DNA from: Holothuria scabra
Taxonomy: Eukaryota > Echinodermata > Holothuroidea > Aspidochirotida > Holothuriidae
Reading direction: 5' to 3'
Length of the DNA: 64,000 nt
Assembly: GCA_037179385.1 (NCBI GenBank)
Contig: CM074188.1
Location: forward strand, 19,671,318 to 19,735,317
Position 1 is the first letter of the stretch; every line of letters begins with the position of its first letter. Shown here piece after piece: positions 44,931-56,221 of this stretch. The translations under genes were made by a program, and so were the position numbers. The notes below the pieces were generated by a model. It did not search any database. It saw only the letters and a program-made list of their open reading frames with translations, and had not been told where the DNA came from.

Positions 44931-46853
44931 TTACAAAAGGTCAATTCTAACGTTAAGCCCGTGTGGAGCGAGAGTACCTAGCCTCATGATCAGTCGGTTT
45001 TCAGCACTAAGGCGGTCACGATCGGAGCCTCGGCACATTACAGCTGCCGAAACGGTTAAATGCTGTATTGAACAAGGTGAAGGGGGATTGAAATGTGCAG
45101 CCACCGGGTATCCATGGAGATTCTGTTTGATGGACCTAAGGTGCTCGGTGACTCGATCCGCGAGGCGGCGCTTGGTCTCTCCCACATACAACGAGTTACA
45201 TCTCCCACAAGCTAAAATATACACTACATTTGAGGAAATGCAGGAGAATCTTTGTTTGACAATAAAGCTATTGCCGTTGGGGCCTGAAATGTTGACGAGG
45301 TCGTGTTTGCCGACAACTGGACATGTATTACACCTCGGACGGTTACATGGAAAGGTACCAGCCGTGTCGTCGAAAGAAGTTTGTGGGTGGAAAGCCCGAA
45401 CTAAATGGTTGGCTAAATTTTTCTCAACTCTAAAGGCAGTGATGGGGGGTTCCGGGAAAACATCACGGGTTGAGGGGTCTTGTCGGAGCAACTTTACATT
45501 TTTGTGGATAGCGTGTAAAATAGGACGGATCGAAGGGTGATAAGAAATAACTAAAGGAATACTCAGGTTGGTACCAGATTTGCTCTTTTTCTCCAAGGCT
45601 TCCTTTCTGCTGGTTCCTTGAATTCTGCGTAGGGCATTAGAGAGGATCTTGGCAGGGTACTGGCGTTTTTCAAAAAAGGACAAAATTTCTTCAGAGGCAG
45701 TAGAGAAGTCAGAATCCTCCGAACAAATTCGTCTGGCTCGCAAGAGCTGGGAATAAGGGATAGATTTAGTGCAAGATTTGGGGTGATTGGAAGGGTACAA
45801 AAGGTAGTTATGCGAGTCGGTTGGCTTGAAGTGTAGGTTAGAGGTAATTGTACGGTTGTTGATGGACAGTTTAAGGTCGAGAAAAACAACAGAAGAGTCC
45901 GAGATACAATGGGTAAATTTCAAAAAGGGGCAAAAGGAATTAACAAAGTCGATAAAAGTTTCTAAATCACGACGGGATCCAGAGGCAACTCCTACAATAT
46001 CATCAATATACCTTTTGTAAAGTATAGGTCGTGGCCCGGTATACTGAGAAAAAAGTTGTTCTTCAAAGTGGCCCATGGTCAAACAGGCAACAGAGGGACC
46101 CATTTTGGTTCCCATGGCCACTCCTTTAACTTGACGGAAAAAACGCCCATTAAACTGAAAACAATTTTGCTTGAGAACAAGTTCCGTTAAACGTAGGAAG
46201 GTGTCAGTCGGTACAAGGGGATCACGCCGTTTGTCTAGGTAGTAACGGATACCTGTTAAGGCAGCATTATGAGGAATTGACGTGTAGAGGCTGGACACAT
46301 CCATGGTGAATAAAAGACGTTCTCCACAATTTTCAGGAAACTCAAAGTCACGAATAAGTCTCAAGAAATGTGGCGTGTCTTGAACAAACGACGGCAAAGC
46401 TGAAACTAAAGGGGAGAGCACAGAATCCACATACTCAGAAATAAGTACGGTGGGGCAGCTGTGTGAAGAGACGATAGGTCTGCCAAGGTTGTTGGCTTTG
46501 TGGATTTTGGGAAGCAGGTAGAAGTTAGAAATCTGTGGGCAAGGGTGGAGTAGAGAAGTAGCGTTTTGGGGTAGTTGTTTATTGTCCATGAGTTGGGTCA
46601 AAGTGTTTTTAACTAACTTTTGGCACTCAGGAGTGGGGTCAGCGGGAAGTTCTAAATAAGCACTTTGGTCGGATAGCTGTTTTTTGGCCTCAGCAATATA
46701 CAGGTCCTTCCGCCACACCACGACAGCACCACCCTTGTCAGCTGGTTTAATAATGATATCCCTGTTACTTTTGAGGGATAAAATGGCATCTCGTTCTTCA
46801 GGACGAAGGTTCCGCAGTGCGGTCATTTTAGGGGGGGAGGAGATCGTTGACAT
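44931..46853 (-). CDS. Penelope reverse transcriptase with GIY-YIG endonuclease
   Basis: 640 residues. RT: KPADKGGAVVVW (36-47), FYLLPKIHK (111-119), motif A FTMDVSSLYTSIPH (Asp185), motif B VKGVAMGTKMGPS (242-254), motif C RYIDD (281-285), then a PLE-specific thumb HFKPTDSHNYLLYPSNHP. Linker with CNRPRCNTC zinc-binding cysteines (503-511). C-terminal GIY-YIG nuclease: VVYIL (543-547), YVGET (556-560), catalytic-type Glu618 in SAENRL. All catalytic residues I can check are present. Known role: target-primed reverse transcription of the element's own RNA in the nucleus. The frame lacks its N-terminal domain, which is in another frame at 46828-47733, so the first Met here is probably not the true start. 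It lies in the START gene's last intron, same strand. Confidence 0.92.
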   Translation of the reverse strand: MSTISSPPKMTALRNLRPEERDAILSLKSNRDIIIKPADKGGAVVVWRKDLYIAEAKKQLSDQSAYLELPADPTPECQKLVKNTLTQLMDNKQLPQNATSLLHPCPQISNFYLLPKIHKANNLGRPIVSSHSCPTVLISEYVDSVLSPLVSALPSFVQDTPHFLRLIRDFEFPENCGERLLFTMDVSSLYTSIPHNAALTGIRYYLDKRRDPLVPTDTFLRLTELVLKQNCFQFNGRFFRQVKGVAMGTKMGPSVACLTMGHFEEQLFSQYTGPRPILYKRYIDDIVGVASGSRRDLETFIDFVNSFCPFLKFTHCISDSSVVFLDLKLSINNRTITSNLHFKPTDSHNYLLYPSNHPKSCTKSIPYSQLLRARRICSEDSDFSTASEEILSFFEKRQYPAKILSNALRRIQGTSRKEALEKKSKSGTNLSIPLVISYHPSIRPILHAIHKNVKLLRQDPSTRDVFPEPPITAFRVEKNLANHLVRAFHPQTSFDDTAGTFPCNRPRCNTCPVVGKHDLVNISGPNGNSFIVKQRFSCISSNVVYILACGRCNSLYVGETKRRLADRVTEHLRSIKQNLHGYPVAAHFNPPSPCSIQHLTVSAAVMCRGSDRDRLSAENRLIMRLGTLAPHGLNVRIDLL

Positions 46854-47733
46854 CTTTGTAAATGGTATTGATTACATTGTCAAGGGTGGGATTTTCTCCT
46901 GGCTTGGGCGTCCAGGAGGAACGGACAGGGTTGGCGGGGTTGGGAACTTCCTCTGAGGGTGTATCATCCTGATGGTCTGTTATCCCGAAATGGTAGCGAA
47001 AGCGGAGTTTCCTACAGAAAGACGAAACGTCTCTGCGTATGGAAAACTCATCAGGAAGGGGGTTCAGTGGAACAAAGTTGAGACCTTTCGCTAGAACTGA
47101 GCGCTCAGAGGAAGAGAGTTCCAGATCGGGCGGAATAGTGACTACAAGCTTGGTGTCTGGCTGGTTATTAATGCTAGGTTCGAATTCGGTGGACGGGGAT
47201 TTGGGCAACAGGCTAGCCAAGGTCCTGGCTTTGGAGTCTTGTAGGAAGTTATGTAGTCTACGATTGTAAATATGAATAAGGAAGCGAACCTCTGCAGCTT
47301 GGGGTAAGGTTTCAAAAAGAAGTGACTTTTTTTCCTCAATGGTAGTGTCAAAAGAAGCCTTCTTCCTTTCCATGCTACGAATGGTAGAACGTATCAGACT
47401 AAAAGAACACGAACGTAAGTATCGTGAGGTGTCCCGTCTAAAATGAAAATCGTACTCGGACTGAACGTGAAAATTAAGGTGGCTGGCAAATCTGGTTTTA
47501 CCAAAGGTGGCCATGGCGAGAGAATAAATAATGGGAAAACTTTGGGCTGGGTAGTAGGAAACTTCCTCCGTAAATCTCCTGCGGAGATTCGAAACGAAAT
47601 GTTTTAGGCTAGGCATGAGGCCGTGAATAAAATGAAAGTTAGGTTCTGTACACGTGCTTGAAAATGGACACGAGGAAACTGTAAACTGTACGACAGGAGA
47701 CCAAAACATAAGGGGAAAAGAAAAAAAAAACAA
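46828..47733 (-). pseudogene. Penelope protein N-terminal part, frameshifted
   Basis: 301 codons overlapping the start of the RT frame by 26 bases. The segment LSSSERSVLAKGLNFVPL followed by FCRKLRFRYHF is typical of PLE N-terminal domains just upstream of the RT. Its frame ends shortly after NTIYKDVNDLLPP at a run of seven G (46831-46837, plus strand), where the other frame takes over at ..SSPPK-MTALRNL. A one-base change in that homopolymer would join both. Whether this is mutation, sequencing error or programmed slippage cannot be decided here. The first ~70 residues are hydrophobic and may not be translated; a later Met (MATFGKTRF) is another possible start. Confidence 0.8.
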
Positions 47734-48160
47734 ATAATGATGATTAACTAAGAAGGGAGGGTTCTACAGAGCAAGGGATGGGAACAAGGGGTAAAAAGGT
47801 ACAGCTGGAGTGAAAAAGTACTAAAAAATACAAAAAGTGACCAGTTTCAACACAAGGAGCAAACGCCTAATGCTACAAAACGGACACGATCAAAGCGGAG
47901 GAAAGGGCTGGATCTGGATAAAAAAAAAACGTACCGTAAACAAAAAACGGGGGCTATCAAGACATTCAATAAAGTATAGAATGATGCAAAAGATGCTTCC
48001 TTACCCAGGAAGTAAAAAAGTAGTAAAATGAGAAAAATAACGTTGACAGCGTTTCAAAAATGTAAAAACTCACACGCACTCACAGACGGACAAGATCGGA
48101 CCGGCAAAATCGGTTCGAACAAGAATATCAAGTTGAACAGTTGAAAAGATCTAAAAATCA

Positions 48161-48295
<135 letters not shown>

Positions 48296-48762
48296 GGTCG
48301 AATACTGCGTAGCACTGGTAAAGTATGAAGGTAAACAGATTTGCACGGTTGCGTCGTTTAGCTGTGTTTAAAATTGCGTCGCGAAGTAGGCAAACATTTC
48401 ATTATTGGCAATCCCTTTGTAAAGAGGTTGTACGCTTGACGTCGGCGCGTTTTGGTTTGGCTTGCTGGATGGATGTTGTCATGGGTAGTGCGTGTGTTAC
48501 CAGTGCGTCCACACTACAGGGACTTAGAAACGATTGTAAGGAGTTGATGGGGACATAACAAGACACACAACGCGTTGACGTAGGTGGTTGGCCTTTGTAC
48601 GCGCGCCGATCGAGTTGTATCGGCACGCGTTTGTTGTTTCTTTTGAATATCGTTTTTTGGATCAGTTATTATTTTGCCGCCTGATGAAGGGTACATACCC
48701 GAAACGTTGCGGAGCTTTCTTCCGAATTTTAGCACTTTCTATCATTCCAATCTGTTTACCTT
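48296..48762 (+). mobile_element. Penelope terminal fragment C
   Basis: Sequence ~48640-48762 is homologous to the 3' end of element B in opposite orientation, including the hammerhead-like motif and 'tttagcactttct'. The fragment lies between two (TA)n tracts. Short inverted repeats AAGGTAAACAGATT (48328-48341) and AATCTGTTTACCTT (48749-48762) sit near its ends. No RT frame. Confidence 0.7.
48677..48712 (+). ncRNA. Hammerhead ribozyme candidate, Penelope fragment C
   Basis: CCGC (stem I), CTGATGA, A, GGGT-ACAT-ACCC (stem II), GAAA, CGTT, GCGG. Relative to element B the stem I pair changes from CCAC/GTGG to CCGC/GCGG, a compensatory change that preserves pairing. The cut site would be GTT, usually weaker than GTC. 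Confidence 0.7.
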
Positions 48763-48995
<233 letters not shown>

Positions 48996-49305
48996 ATATA
49001 TTCGGGTATTTGTTTTGCCCTCATTCTGAGTGCTCAAAATCAGTGCAATCGAGGGACTGTTTCATCTTTCCACTGCTGCCTTCTAAAGCTACATGGTAAA
49101 ACTGTCAGTTCACCAGGAACGTCAAAGAAAGTTGTGGCATTGGGGCTTAATATTCCAGTGATAATGACCTAAACTTTCGGGAAAATTTCAAATGTCCCAA
49201 TTTTTGGGTTCCAGTCAGAGTGTAAATAATACCTGTTCCAAATGTAGCCAAGGCCTCAGAGATCGCACGACAAACCGAACTGAGTGTGTACCGTATCAGT
49301 TGGAG

Positions 49306-49499
49306 CAGGCGCGTAGCCAGGATTGTGGCAGGGGAAGGGTTTTGGTGTCGGAGGGGGGGGGGGGGTTGGGCACGACATGTGAGAAAAGTCTAATGATAGA
49401 GAGAGAAAACTGTTATTTTAGGGTTTTTTTTTTTTGGCATTACAAGGTTGGGTCAAGCGGGTTCTACCCCCCAAAACCACCCCCGTGGCTACGCCACTG
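49306..49499. mobile_element. 194-bp hAT-like MITE in the START intron
   Basis: Ends CAGGCGCGTAGCCAGG and CCGTGGCTACGCCACTG are inverted repeats of hAT type. Flanking octamers agttggag (49298-49305) and agttcgag (49500-49507) match at 7 of 8. G12 and T12 runs lie inside. Confidence 0.85.
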
Positions 49500-49580
49500 A
49501 GTTCGAGACTACCGAAGGAAAGGATATCGTACTTCCACTTTTGCTAAACTGACTTAAGTAGGAGCGAGCCATCTTCTTAC

Positions 49581-49795
49581 CCTTCAACTGGCGTGCAAAA
49601 AGTTCCACCATGGTAGTTGACCCCTCTGACGAAACCATCTTTTGGTGGACAATCTTTCCTCTGGATACTCTTGGAATTTGTACAAATGATAGATTCTTCA
49701 GGGTACCGTCTGACTGTTATAAGGTCTACGAAGTCACGTGACGATATCAAACCCATGGCAACACTATGAGTTGCAGATCTACCTACTATTAAATC
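49581..49795 (-). CDS. STARD5: START-domain lipid-transfer protein, exon 3 of those found
   Basis: Acceptor ttatttttctttcag|GATTTA at 49796/49795 and donor GAAGG|GTAAGAAG at 49581/49580. The 215-bp exon encodes DLIVGRSATHSVAMGLISSR, DFVDLITVRRYPEE, then CPPKDGFVRGVNYHGGTFC and TPVEG. The order LIS.RDFVDL ... CPPK.GFVRG.N ... is the central beta-sheet part of StARD5-type START domains and lines the lipid pocket. It enters in phase 0 from the exon at 53404 and leaves with two bases that complete a Gly codon in the last exon. A hAT-like MITE lies 81 bp downstream in the intron. High confidence in the family; moderate in the exact subfamily member. Confidence 0.92.
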
Positions 49796-50880
49796 CTGAA
49801 AGAAAAATAAAAAACAATACTTGGTTGATTAAGATTATTGTCTTCGGTGAAAGACAAAGAGTGTCATGTTTTGGGACTTTTGTAGCAGGTGGTATTTAAA
49901 AGACTAACACGGAGTAGAGCCGATACTGCATCATGAATAACCCACCTTAATACTAGCTGTTTGGTCTCGCCCAACCACTTGACCTGTGGACCTAACATAA
50001 TCATCATGATGCCTAAGTCAGACCATTCATGCATGGTACAACATTCTTCTTGAATAATGTGCATGTTACACCATGTAACTCCTCAACTAAAATAAAAACA
50101 TAATGCTTGTTGCTTTGATGTAAAGGCTAAAATTCAAGCGTCAGGCATACTTCAACAGTCATTTAACTATGGCGGCAATTACCATTTTTTTTTTAAATTA
50201 CAAGTATTTATTACTTCCAGGCCTAGACAGGGCTACTTGGCAACAGAACAAAAAGAAGAAAAGATTATCAGGAAACAAACAATTCTTGTAACCCCATCAC
50301 GGTATCTTACATTAAAGCTACCTGCTACATTTATGAATAGCCCACGGACTTCCTACACATTGACAGAGCATACTGAACGGTACATTGTCGCTACCGCACG
50401 TATGAGAAAGGCGTAGCGAGTTGGATGTTTGCTATGGTTTTGTGTTCAAGTTTGGATTTGCTCAAGTAAATCAACAGACTTAGCCAGAAAGTTGAAATAT
50501 TTTTGAAATAATGCAAAGTTAGGTCAAAATCATTAAACGTATGGCAGGAATATGATATTAATTCCCATTCAAGTTTAATTTTTGTTCAAAATATTACAGA
50601 GTCGTCGTCAAATCATATAAATTATAGCTTCACGGTGGCCATCTTGGTGCGCCTTTTGTCCAAGTCGGTTGCGACAATCTACGGATAGGACGTATGCGTT
50701 ACATACTCTGTTCATATATATAGGAAGTTCGTGGAATAGCCTAATATGTAACATATATGTAGTATCTATATTGTAATACACGCCAAATGATTTAATCAAA
50801 AGGTTGTCATAAGTTTGAATCGTACATTTGTTTTCTAGGACCAGTTAAGGCAGGTTGCAGATATTAACAGAAGAAATGAC
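49796..50880. other. START intron, no other feature
   Basis: Intron 49796-53403 begins here (minus-strand sense runs the other way). I recognise nothing in this part. Confidence 0.4.
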
Positions 50881-50884
50881 TTAA

Positions 50885-51363
50885 AGAGAAAGTTAAAGCA
50901 AACATCTTATTTCCTTCTGTGACAGAAGAATCAAATTTGCACAGTGTGGTGAAATCTCCATTCAAATCGGACATGTATTTCTCCAGATATCAGTGAATGA
51001 AGTCACTACATTTGTGTTCCAAAGTGAGCTTCTGGGCAACAGATCGCTTCCTCACATTAATAAGGAATGATTTCTTTCTAAAAGTTCTAATGCCACTTAT
51101 GCAATCACGTATTGATAATATGTGACTGTTGAGGAGAAAAAGGGCTGTAAAGGTGAAATAAAACCAAAAGACTTCCCTTTACGGACCTGGTTATCTGTTG
51201 TCATATGCCCTTGTTTTAAGTTCACAGTTTGTTGAACATGTGACAACTTTACTTGTCCATAACTTGAGAACCACACATTGGATTTCAGTGCAATTTTCAC
51301 GAAAATGCTTACAATAAGTACCCTATAACATATCAAAACTTAATATGACCTTTGACCCTTCTT
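50885..51363. mobile_element. Palindromic MITE flanked by TTAA (Kolobok/T2-like), copy B
   Basis: TTAA lies at 50881-50884 and 51364-51367. Inverted copy of the element at 4465-5021: the right end RC AAGAAGGGT equals copy A's left end, and 'cacagtgtggtgaaa', 'caaatcggacatgtatttct' match copy A's other half. Length 479 bp. Confidence 0.78.
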
Positions 51364-51367
51364 TTAA

Positions 51368-51748
51368 TTCAAGTTCCTCACTCAACATTGGAAAACGGAT
51401 TTATCCGGCAAACCCTAACTACAAACACAAAAAAGGGTGGCATTTAACTGTGTCGCCTAAAGATTTTTGCGAAGCGTGAAGCGTGGATTAACAAAGTCAC
51501 TCCAATATGACCGATAGAATATTCCATACAATTTGTGTATCAACCGGGAAATCGCTACCTAGCGGCATCTTCAAGGTCCAGATGACGAAACTCTACCACA
51601 AAACGCCGCAATTTTGGTCCAATGCATGCTTTGACATGCCAACCGCTAAGTTATTTACTCAAGTAGTTAAAGCCTTAAAAGCCTTTCCTACCATGTATTC
51701 AAACTTCTGCCAATGGCATCACCCGAAATGAACCAATACTGCCACCAG
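51368..51748. other. START intron, no feature recognised
   Basis: A 74-codon plus-strand frame (51507-51731) is open but unassigned. Confidence 0.3.
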
Positions 51749-52279
51749 CTATAGGGCATATTCTGATATATTCTTCCACTGTAGCGGACGAATACCGAGA
51801 GTTGGAGGCGAACATATCAAACAATAATGTTTCATAAGCGTTCGCAAGATGGTAAACAGTTTGCAAAAATGAATTAAATAAGTGCCGTGAGAGACTATGA
51901 AAAAAATCTCATCGTTGAAGTTAAGTTGAGGTATTTGCAAAGGACGCCGGTTTTTAAAACATATTCCCTCGAGGATTTTACACTCAAAAAGCTCATCTAC
52001 AGTATGAATAAGAACTTTACGATTGTGAAGACTCAGAGGGTATCCAAAAGTTTCCTTTATGTGAGAAGCATAATCAGTAAACGTGCTCGGGGCTAAATAA
52101 CTATATTTCCGATATACGCAAGAGCAAAATTTACAGTGGGGCAAAAAAATATACAGTAAATAGCTATAGTAAACTTCTGAACCTGAACTGGAAATGAAAG
52201 TCGTCACCAAAATTACAATATGCGATGACAAACACGATAACAGTCGAAGAAGAACCCTGTCCATGCCTTGGAGAATCAT
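51749..52279 (-). CDS. Unassigned 176-codon open reading frame
   Basis: The longest frame in the window not explained by a repeat. Residues 1-33 (MILQGMDRVLLRLLSCLSSH..) look like a signal peptide or membrane anchor. Cysteine clusters (HCKFCSCVY; LFECKILEGICF) and a hydrophobic stretch near residues 125-145 follow. It lies inside the START intron on the same strand. I do not recognise the family. It could be an intronless insert, part of an old element, or chance. Confidence 0.3.
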   Translation of the reverse strand: MILQGMDRVLLRLLSCLSSHIVILVTTFISSSGSEVYYSYLLYIFLPHCKFCSCVYRKYSYLAPSTFTDYASHIKETFGYPLSLHNRKVLIHTVDELFECKILEGICFKNRRPLQIPQLNFNDEIFFIVSHGTYLIHFCKLFTILRTLMKHYCLICSPPTLGIRPLQWKNISEYAL

Positions 52280-52689
52280 AGTTTAGTAAACAGTTGCAAA
52301 AAATAGAAAAGGCAGTAATTCTACTAATTTTACATTGGGATGAAAGTTCTAGGGTAGACCTATACTAATCAAAATCTTCTCTTATAGACGAATCCGAGCG
52401 GTTAGTGAAAGCGGCCATCAGTGGGGTCCTTTAGCTTTTGATCCTCATAAACGTTAAACCCCTATAATTCTTCAATTTTAGGTTAATCAAGAGTTCTTTA
52501 AGTGTACAACCATCCATGATATATTAAAGCAAAGACTTAAAAAGATTTAAGCTGACGGGACCTAGTTATGACCGATATAATCAGATCATTACTTGACAAT
52601 TCGGAGTTCTAATTGGACGTAAGTAAAGACGAGATGAAAAACTATCACAAGTAGTTCCCAACCACATTCATCTGTTTTCCCTGAGAGAG
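52280..52689. other. START intron, no feature recognised
   Basis: No frames, repeats or motifs that I can support. Confidence 0.35.
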
Positions 52690-52850
52690 CATGATGGACT
52701 ATGGTTAGGGCATAAGACTTGCTATCTACGGGTCCTGCCGGGTTGACTATGTTTTGTACTTCTGCGAGATCCTTTATCTGTACTTATTCTCTCCACCCAG
52801 GAGTTAAATGGGTACCTGTAAGGCTGCAAGGTAACTTGTTCCAACTTTTA
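52690..52850 (-). repeat. Possible SINE/repeat piece
   Basis: On the minus strand, GGTACCCATTTAACTCCTGG followed by GTGGAGAGAA is a word I associate with dispersed animal repeats. The typical downstream 'CTTGCCCAAGG' box is not seen, so only a fragment is claimed. Confidence 0.4.
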
Positions 52851-53403
52851 GCTGCAGTATCTCTACACTATAGTGGGATTCTCACTGGGATGGTCTACTG
52901 CAAATCAGGGAAATATTTGTGTAAAGTTTCTTTAACACAGAGACATTGGTGTACAGGCGCTCTAAAAACGAAATAAACTAAGGGTGAGCTTTAATATCCC
53001 TAAATTTAAACATGTTCGTGACGTGTGGCAGAGTACAGCTGACAAACCAATCATGGAGGAGAAATAGACAGTAAGTCTAGAGCAATTTATCTGTCGGGGA
53101 GGTAAAATAAAGTTGCGTAAAAGCACTAAACTCGCTGCCATATCTCAACCCTTACACTGCGCAAACATACAAAATAGTAATTGAGAATGATTTCTACACA
53201 ACATCTTCATTACCATGGTGATGCTTTTACAGTCACATTTTTTATTCATTAGCAATCTCATCTAAAGCTGAAAAGTCCACGAGTTACTTAAACCGACATG
53301 AGTAAGATTTGAATTTTTCCAGTTCCAGCGTCTTAAATCTTCGTATGGCCAAGGATTTTGCGTGGCAATGGCGATGGCTACATAATCAAGTACCATTACT
53401 TAC
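52851..53403. other. START intron, no feature recognised
   Basis: Nothing supportable up to the donor site at 53403. Confidence 0.35.
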
Positions 53404-53536
53404 TTCATCTATTTTTTCAATCACCTCCGATTCCTTCACGGTTTTGTCCCATTTCCCTCGGAGACCCCTGGGCGACGGTAAAATGTATCTAATGACCTTC
53501 TCTGCCGGCGAATCAATGACACACTCGGCTCGGTAT
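53404..53536 (-). CDS. STARD5: START-domain lipid-transfer protein, exon 2 of those found
   Basis: Acceptor gacttcacag|ATACCG at 53537/53536 and donor GATGAA|GTAAGTAA at 53404/53403, a near-perfect consensus. The 133-bp exon reads YRAECVIDSPAEKVIRYILP, SPRGLRGKWDKTVKE and SEVIEKIDE. The GL(R)(G)KWD..V motif is a hallmark of START domains: in family members the Trp-Asp lies on the strand next to the ligand pocket. It joins in phase 0 to the exon at 49581 (..KIDE-DLIVG..) and its first base completes an Ile codon from the exon at 54038. Confidence 0.92.
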
Positions 53537-54037
53537 CTGTGAAGTCAGGGACAGACAAAACGGATGAAACCATCACAATAGGAACAATAGGAACTATCAC
53601 ACCTACCGAACAAAGTGTGTGAAAAGAAACCAAATGAAATATAAGGAACTTATTCCTCCACTCTTGTGATCTTTGTTGTCTTAATTGGTGGTATTTTTTG
53701 TCTAAACGAAATGCTTTTTGCTTTCAAACAAAGGCCCGATATTTGTTCGTAAGTATTTACCACACTCTGTAATGTCAAGCGTTTGTTGCCCTGTGGATTA
53801 AAATACCGACGCCTCATGTAAAAGTGCCCCTTACAATTTAGGTACTGTCGGAAAGAAATCGTTAAAATGAATAACTACGTTTTAATTTTCGTTTCAGTTT
53901 GAACCTCTTGTATTATTTCTTACTTCATCAACTTTTATGCCAACATTCTGCCTCAAGTAACCACAAACTGACAAACACCAAACGGAGCACAGATCACTGA
54001 AGCAAGCATGTAAAGGTAGATTGCCCATTAACTTACA

Positions 54038-54087
54038 TATGCCCATCAAATTCCGTTGACTTCTTGTACAACACTTTGACTTCTTTC
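54038..54087 (-). CDS. STARD5: START-domain lipid-transfer protein, most N-terminal exon found
   Basis: Acceptor cctttttcccacag|AAAGAA at 54088/54087 and donor CATAT|GTAAGT at 54038/54037. The 50-bp exon encodes KEVKVLYKKSTEFDGH plus two bases of Ile. It aligns with the family segment V.V..KPS.EF.G.LYR just before the Trp-Asp exon. Together the four exons give 184 residues, against about 205-225 for StARD4/5/6, so 20-40 N-terminal residues and the start codon are missing. They should lie at higher coordinates. I searched to the window end and found no convincing exon. Confidence 0.82.
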
Positions 54088-55354
54088 TGTGGGAAAAAGG
54101 TGAAGTGGTTTAAGGAAATTATTATTTACAATTGATCTTATACACAGGAGAGTATCATTGCAATTTCAATCTACAAATACAGACAGCCGATTGGTGCACC
54201 GGTCGGATACACCCTTATTCTTCCAGTGCGGGCGAATGACGTGTACGTCGTTCATAGAGGGTGCTAACAGTCAATGTTTAACACCCATGTTAACATAACT
54301 TTCACTTCAATGCATAGGGTTTATAGACAAAATCGTTTTGATACCATGTATGGTGCGACATTTGACAAAAGAGGAGGCAAATCTTTCAACACACAAAGCA
54401 AGCATATTAGGCTGTACTTGAGCAATACCTTTAAGACAAAGGGGTAAAGAAGCATTGGAGACATGAAAAGATACCGAACTCGATTGGTCGTCTTTTTCTG
54501 TTCATGTTGCATTGTTTCCTAGCAGACTAAAACTTTATTTTGAGAGGTCAAATTTCCACAAACGTCAAAGCAGATCCTCAAACTGTCTCGACAAAAGGAT
54601 ACATGTCACATTTGTTTGCTAATCTCACGACATGCTATATAATGAATGGATGTTCCAAATGCCAACATTCATTGTACGTCTTCCATTACTGGCATATAGA
54701 CGTGCATTTCAGAAAGATGGAACTTAAAAGCAGCAGTTATTTTATTGCAAACAAGGACCACCAGTCGTCAAGGAAAGACGAGGTGAATCTGAATAATCAG
54801 AAAAAAGATTCAATCCGGTGTTGAGGGAATATCAGTTTTCCTTGGTAATGGAAGCTGTCATACTGGAAAAAGTGTGTTACATATCCTACCTATTTGGTGT
54901 GTACATCTTTGAAATGTAGGAATCCATTAAATTCGGATGAGGTTTCAAAAATGTCGAATGCGCTATGTAAAAATTAATACATTGCAAAAGTTTAGTGCGA
55001 GTATCAGTTTAAAAGGAAATGGGGAAAAGAGGGCGTGGTTGCAATGCAATCACGGTTGCTTAAGCGATTAACATGATTCATGTAACAAAGACATTTGCAG
55101 TTTTGTAATAGTAATGATTACCCTAATCGCTGATTTGGTAAGTGGTGTATCTTACTTACTTGGGCTATACGGTGCACTGATACGTGTTTCTAAACTGTTA
55201 GTCTTTAGGCACAAATGTATTTAGGCTTCTCAATATCTCTGTGCTCAAGAATGATAGGATAGATATCGATCCAACTTTAACCTCTAACGTTTTGGTCTTC
55301 TCGCAGTTACAGTCTTATCAAAAGAACGACTGCATGGTCAAGTTGTTAGATCTT
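54088..55354. other. No gene recognised; expected to contain or precede START exon 1
   Basis: Open frames at 54321-54512 (minus) and 54540-54824 (plus) have no family features. The N-terminal START exon was not found. Confidence 0.35.
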
Positions 55355-55500
55355 AGTATCTTTGCCGGGTCATACCGAATAACCTACTCTCAGTGTGATT
55401 GGTGATCAGCTTAAGCAATGAGTAAGAAAAACAAGCGCCAGTGAGTCACGACTGGAAAAAAATCATGGCCGGTCAGACCAGCTAACTTATGAAAAATTCA
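55355..55500 (+). mobile_element. tRNA-headed SINE, copy 6 (diverged)
   Basis: 'ttgccgggtcataccgaata' matches the B-box region of the copy at 27790, and 'agtgagtcacgactgg' plus 'tggccggtcagaccagctaa' match its 3' half. Older than the other copies. Confidence 0.55.
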
Positions 55501-56221
55501 TTGATCGCAACTTTGTGAAACAGTGTACTTCTCGGTTTGACCTCTGTCGGGTCAGTCTGTAAACCTCAAATGACCTTTGTTCTTTACTCGAGTATTACAA
55601 TGCTCCTGTGTTTTTGATACCAAGATACAAAGTTAGATGTATATTATTGATGTCGTCTTTGTATGGTGTCACCTTGATAAAGTTTCACCTTTTGACCTCA
55701 CATTACCTTTGAAATGAATTGAAAACAGGATAAGGTCAACCATTGTGAAATGTATGTTTCCTATGATATGGAATTGATCTTTTCGTAAAGGTGAAATGAA
55801 AAGTACAACTACCTTCAACATGAAAGGGCGAAAAGGACCCACCGGGTAATTAAGACTCTTTTTTTTTTAATTTCAAGCAATGACGCATTCGTCCCTAACA
55901 TTCCTTTCCACAAAAGGAACAGGACAAACTATCCCTCTTTTACAACCTTACATTTTCCTGACTAGAGGCATGTAGATGATATTAGCATTCTATCGACAAT
56001 CCGAAGTGCAATGTGAGCACATAACTTATTTCTCTCATGTATCGAACACTTTCCTTCCCAGACAGCTAACTGAAACCATCCGTCCATGAACAATATCCAT
56101 CAATACAGAAGGAACTCTTATTTCATTAAGACTTGCAGATCTTGTTACCTCATGAGTTTTTCGGCTCTGTAATTATATTAAATGGTAAATCGTGTGTTTT
56201 GCTTTTATATCTACTCTCCAG
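55501..56221. other. No gene; possible old copy of the TGACCTTTG repeat
   Basis: 55540-55585 and 55690-55715 contain 'tgacctctgtcgggtcag' and 'aaatgacctttg', resembling the repeat at 36905. Confidence 0.35.

Larger units (their letters stand above)
44518..48145 (-). mobile_element. Penelope-like element B, nearly complete
   Basis: The minus-strand element has its 3' end at 44518 beside (TA)n and its 5' limit uncertain, taken here as the start of the (TA)n near 48160. It encodes a Penelope protein in two overlapping frames (47733-46828 and 46853-44931). A hammerhead-like motif lies ~45 bp from its 3' end. No matching 5' terminal repeat was identified in 47734-48145. It lies head to tail with element A, and a reversed terminal fragment (C) follows. 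Confidence 0.85.

Noticed and set aside
44788..45540. 250-codon plus-strand frame
   Set aside because: It lies wholly opposite the well-supported Penelope RT/endonuclease frame and has no family features.
54190..54290. Another candidate first START exon (minus, ..HWKNKGV..)
   Set aside because: No convincing donor, and the reading shows no family similarity beyond a single Trp-Lys.
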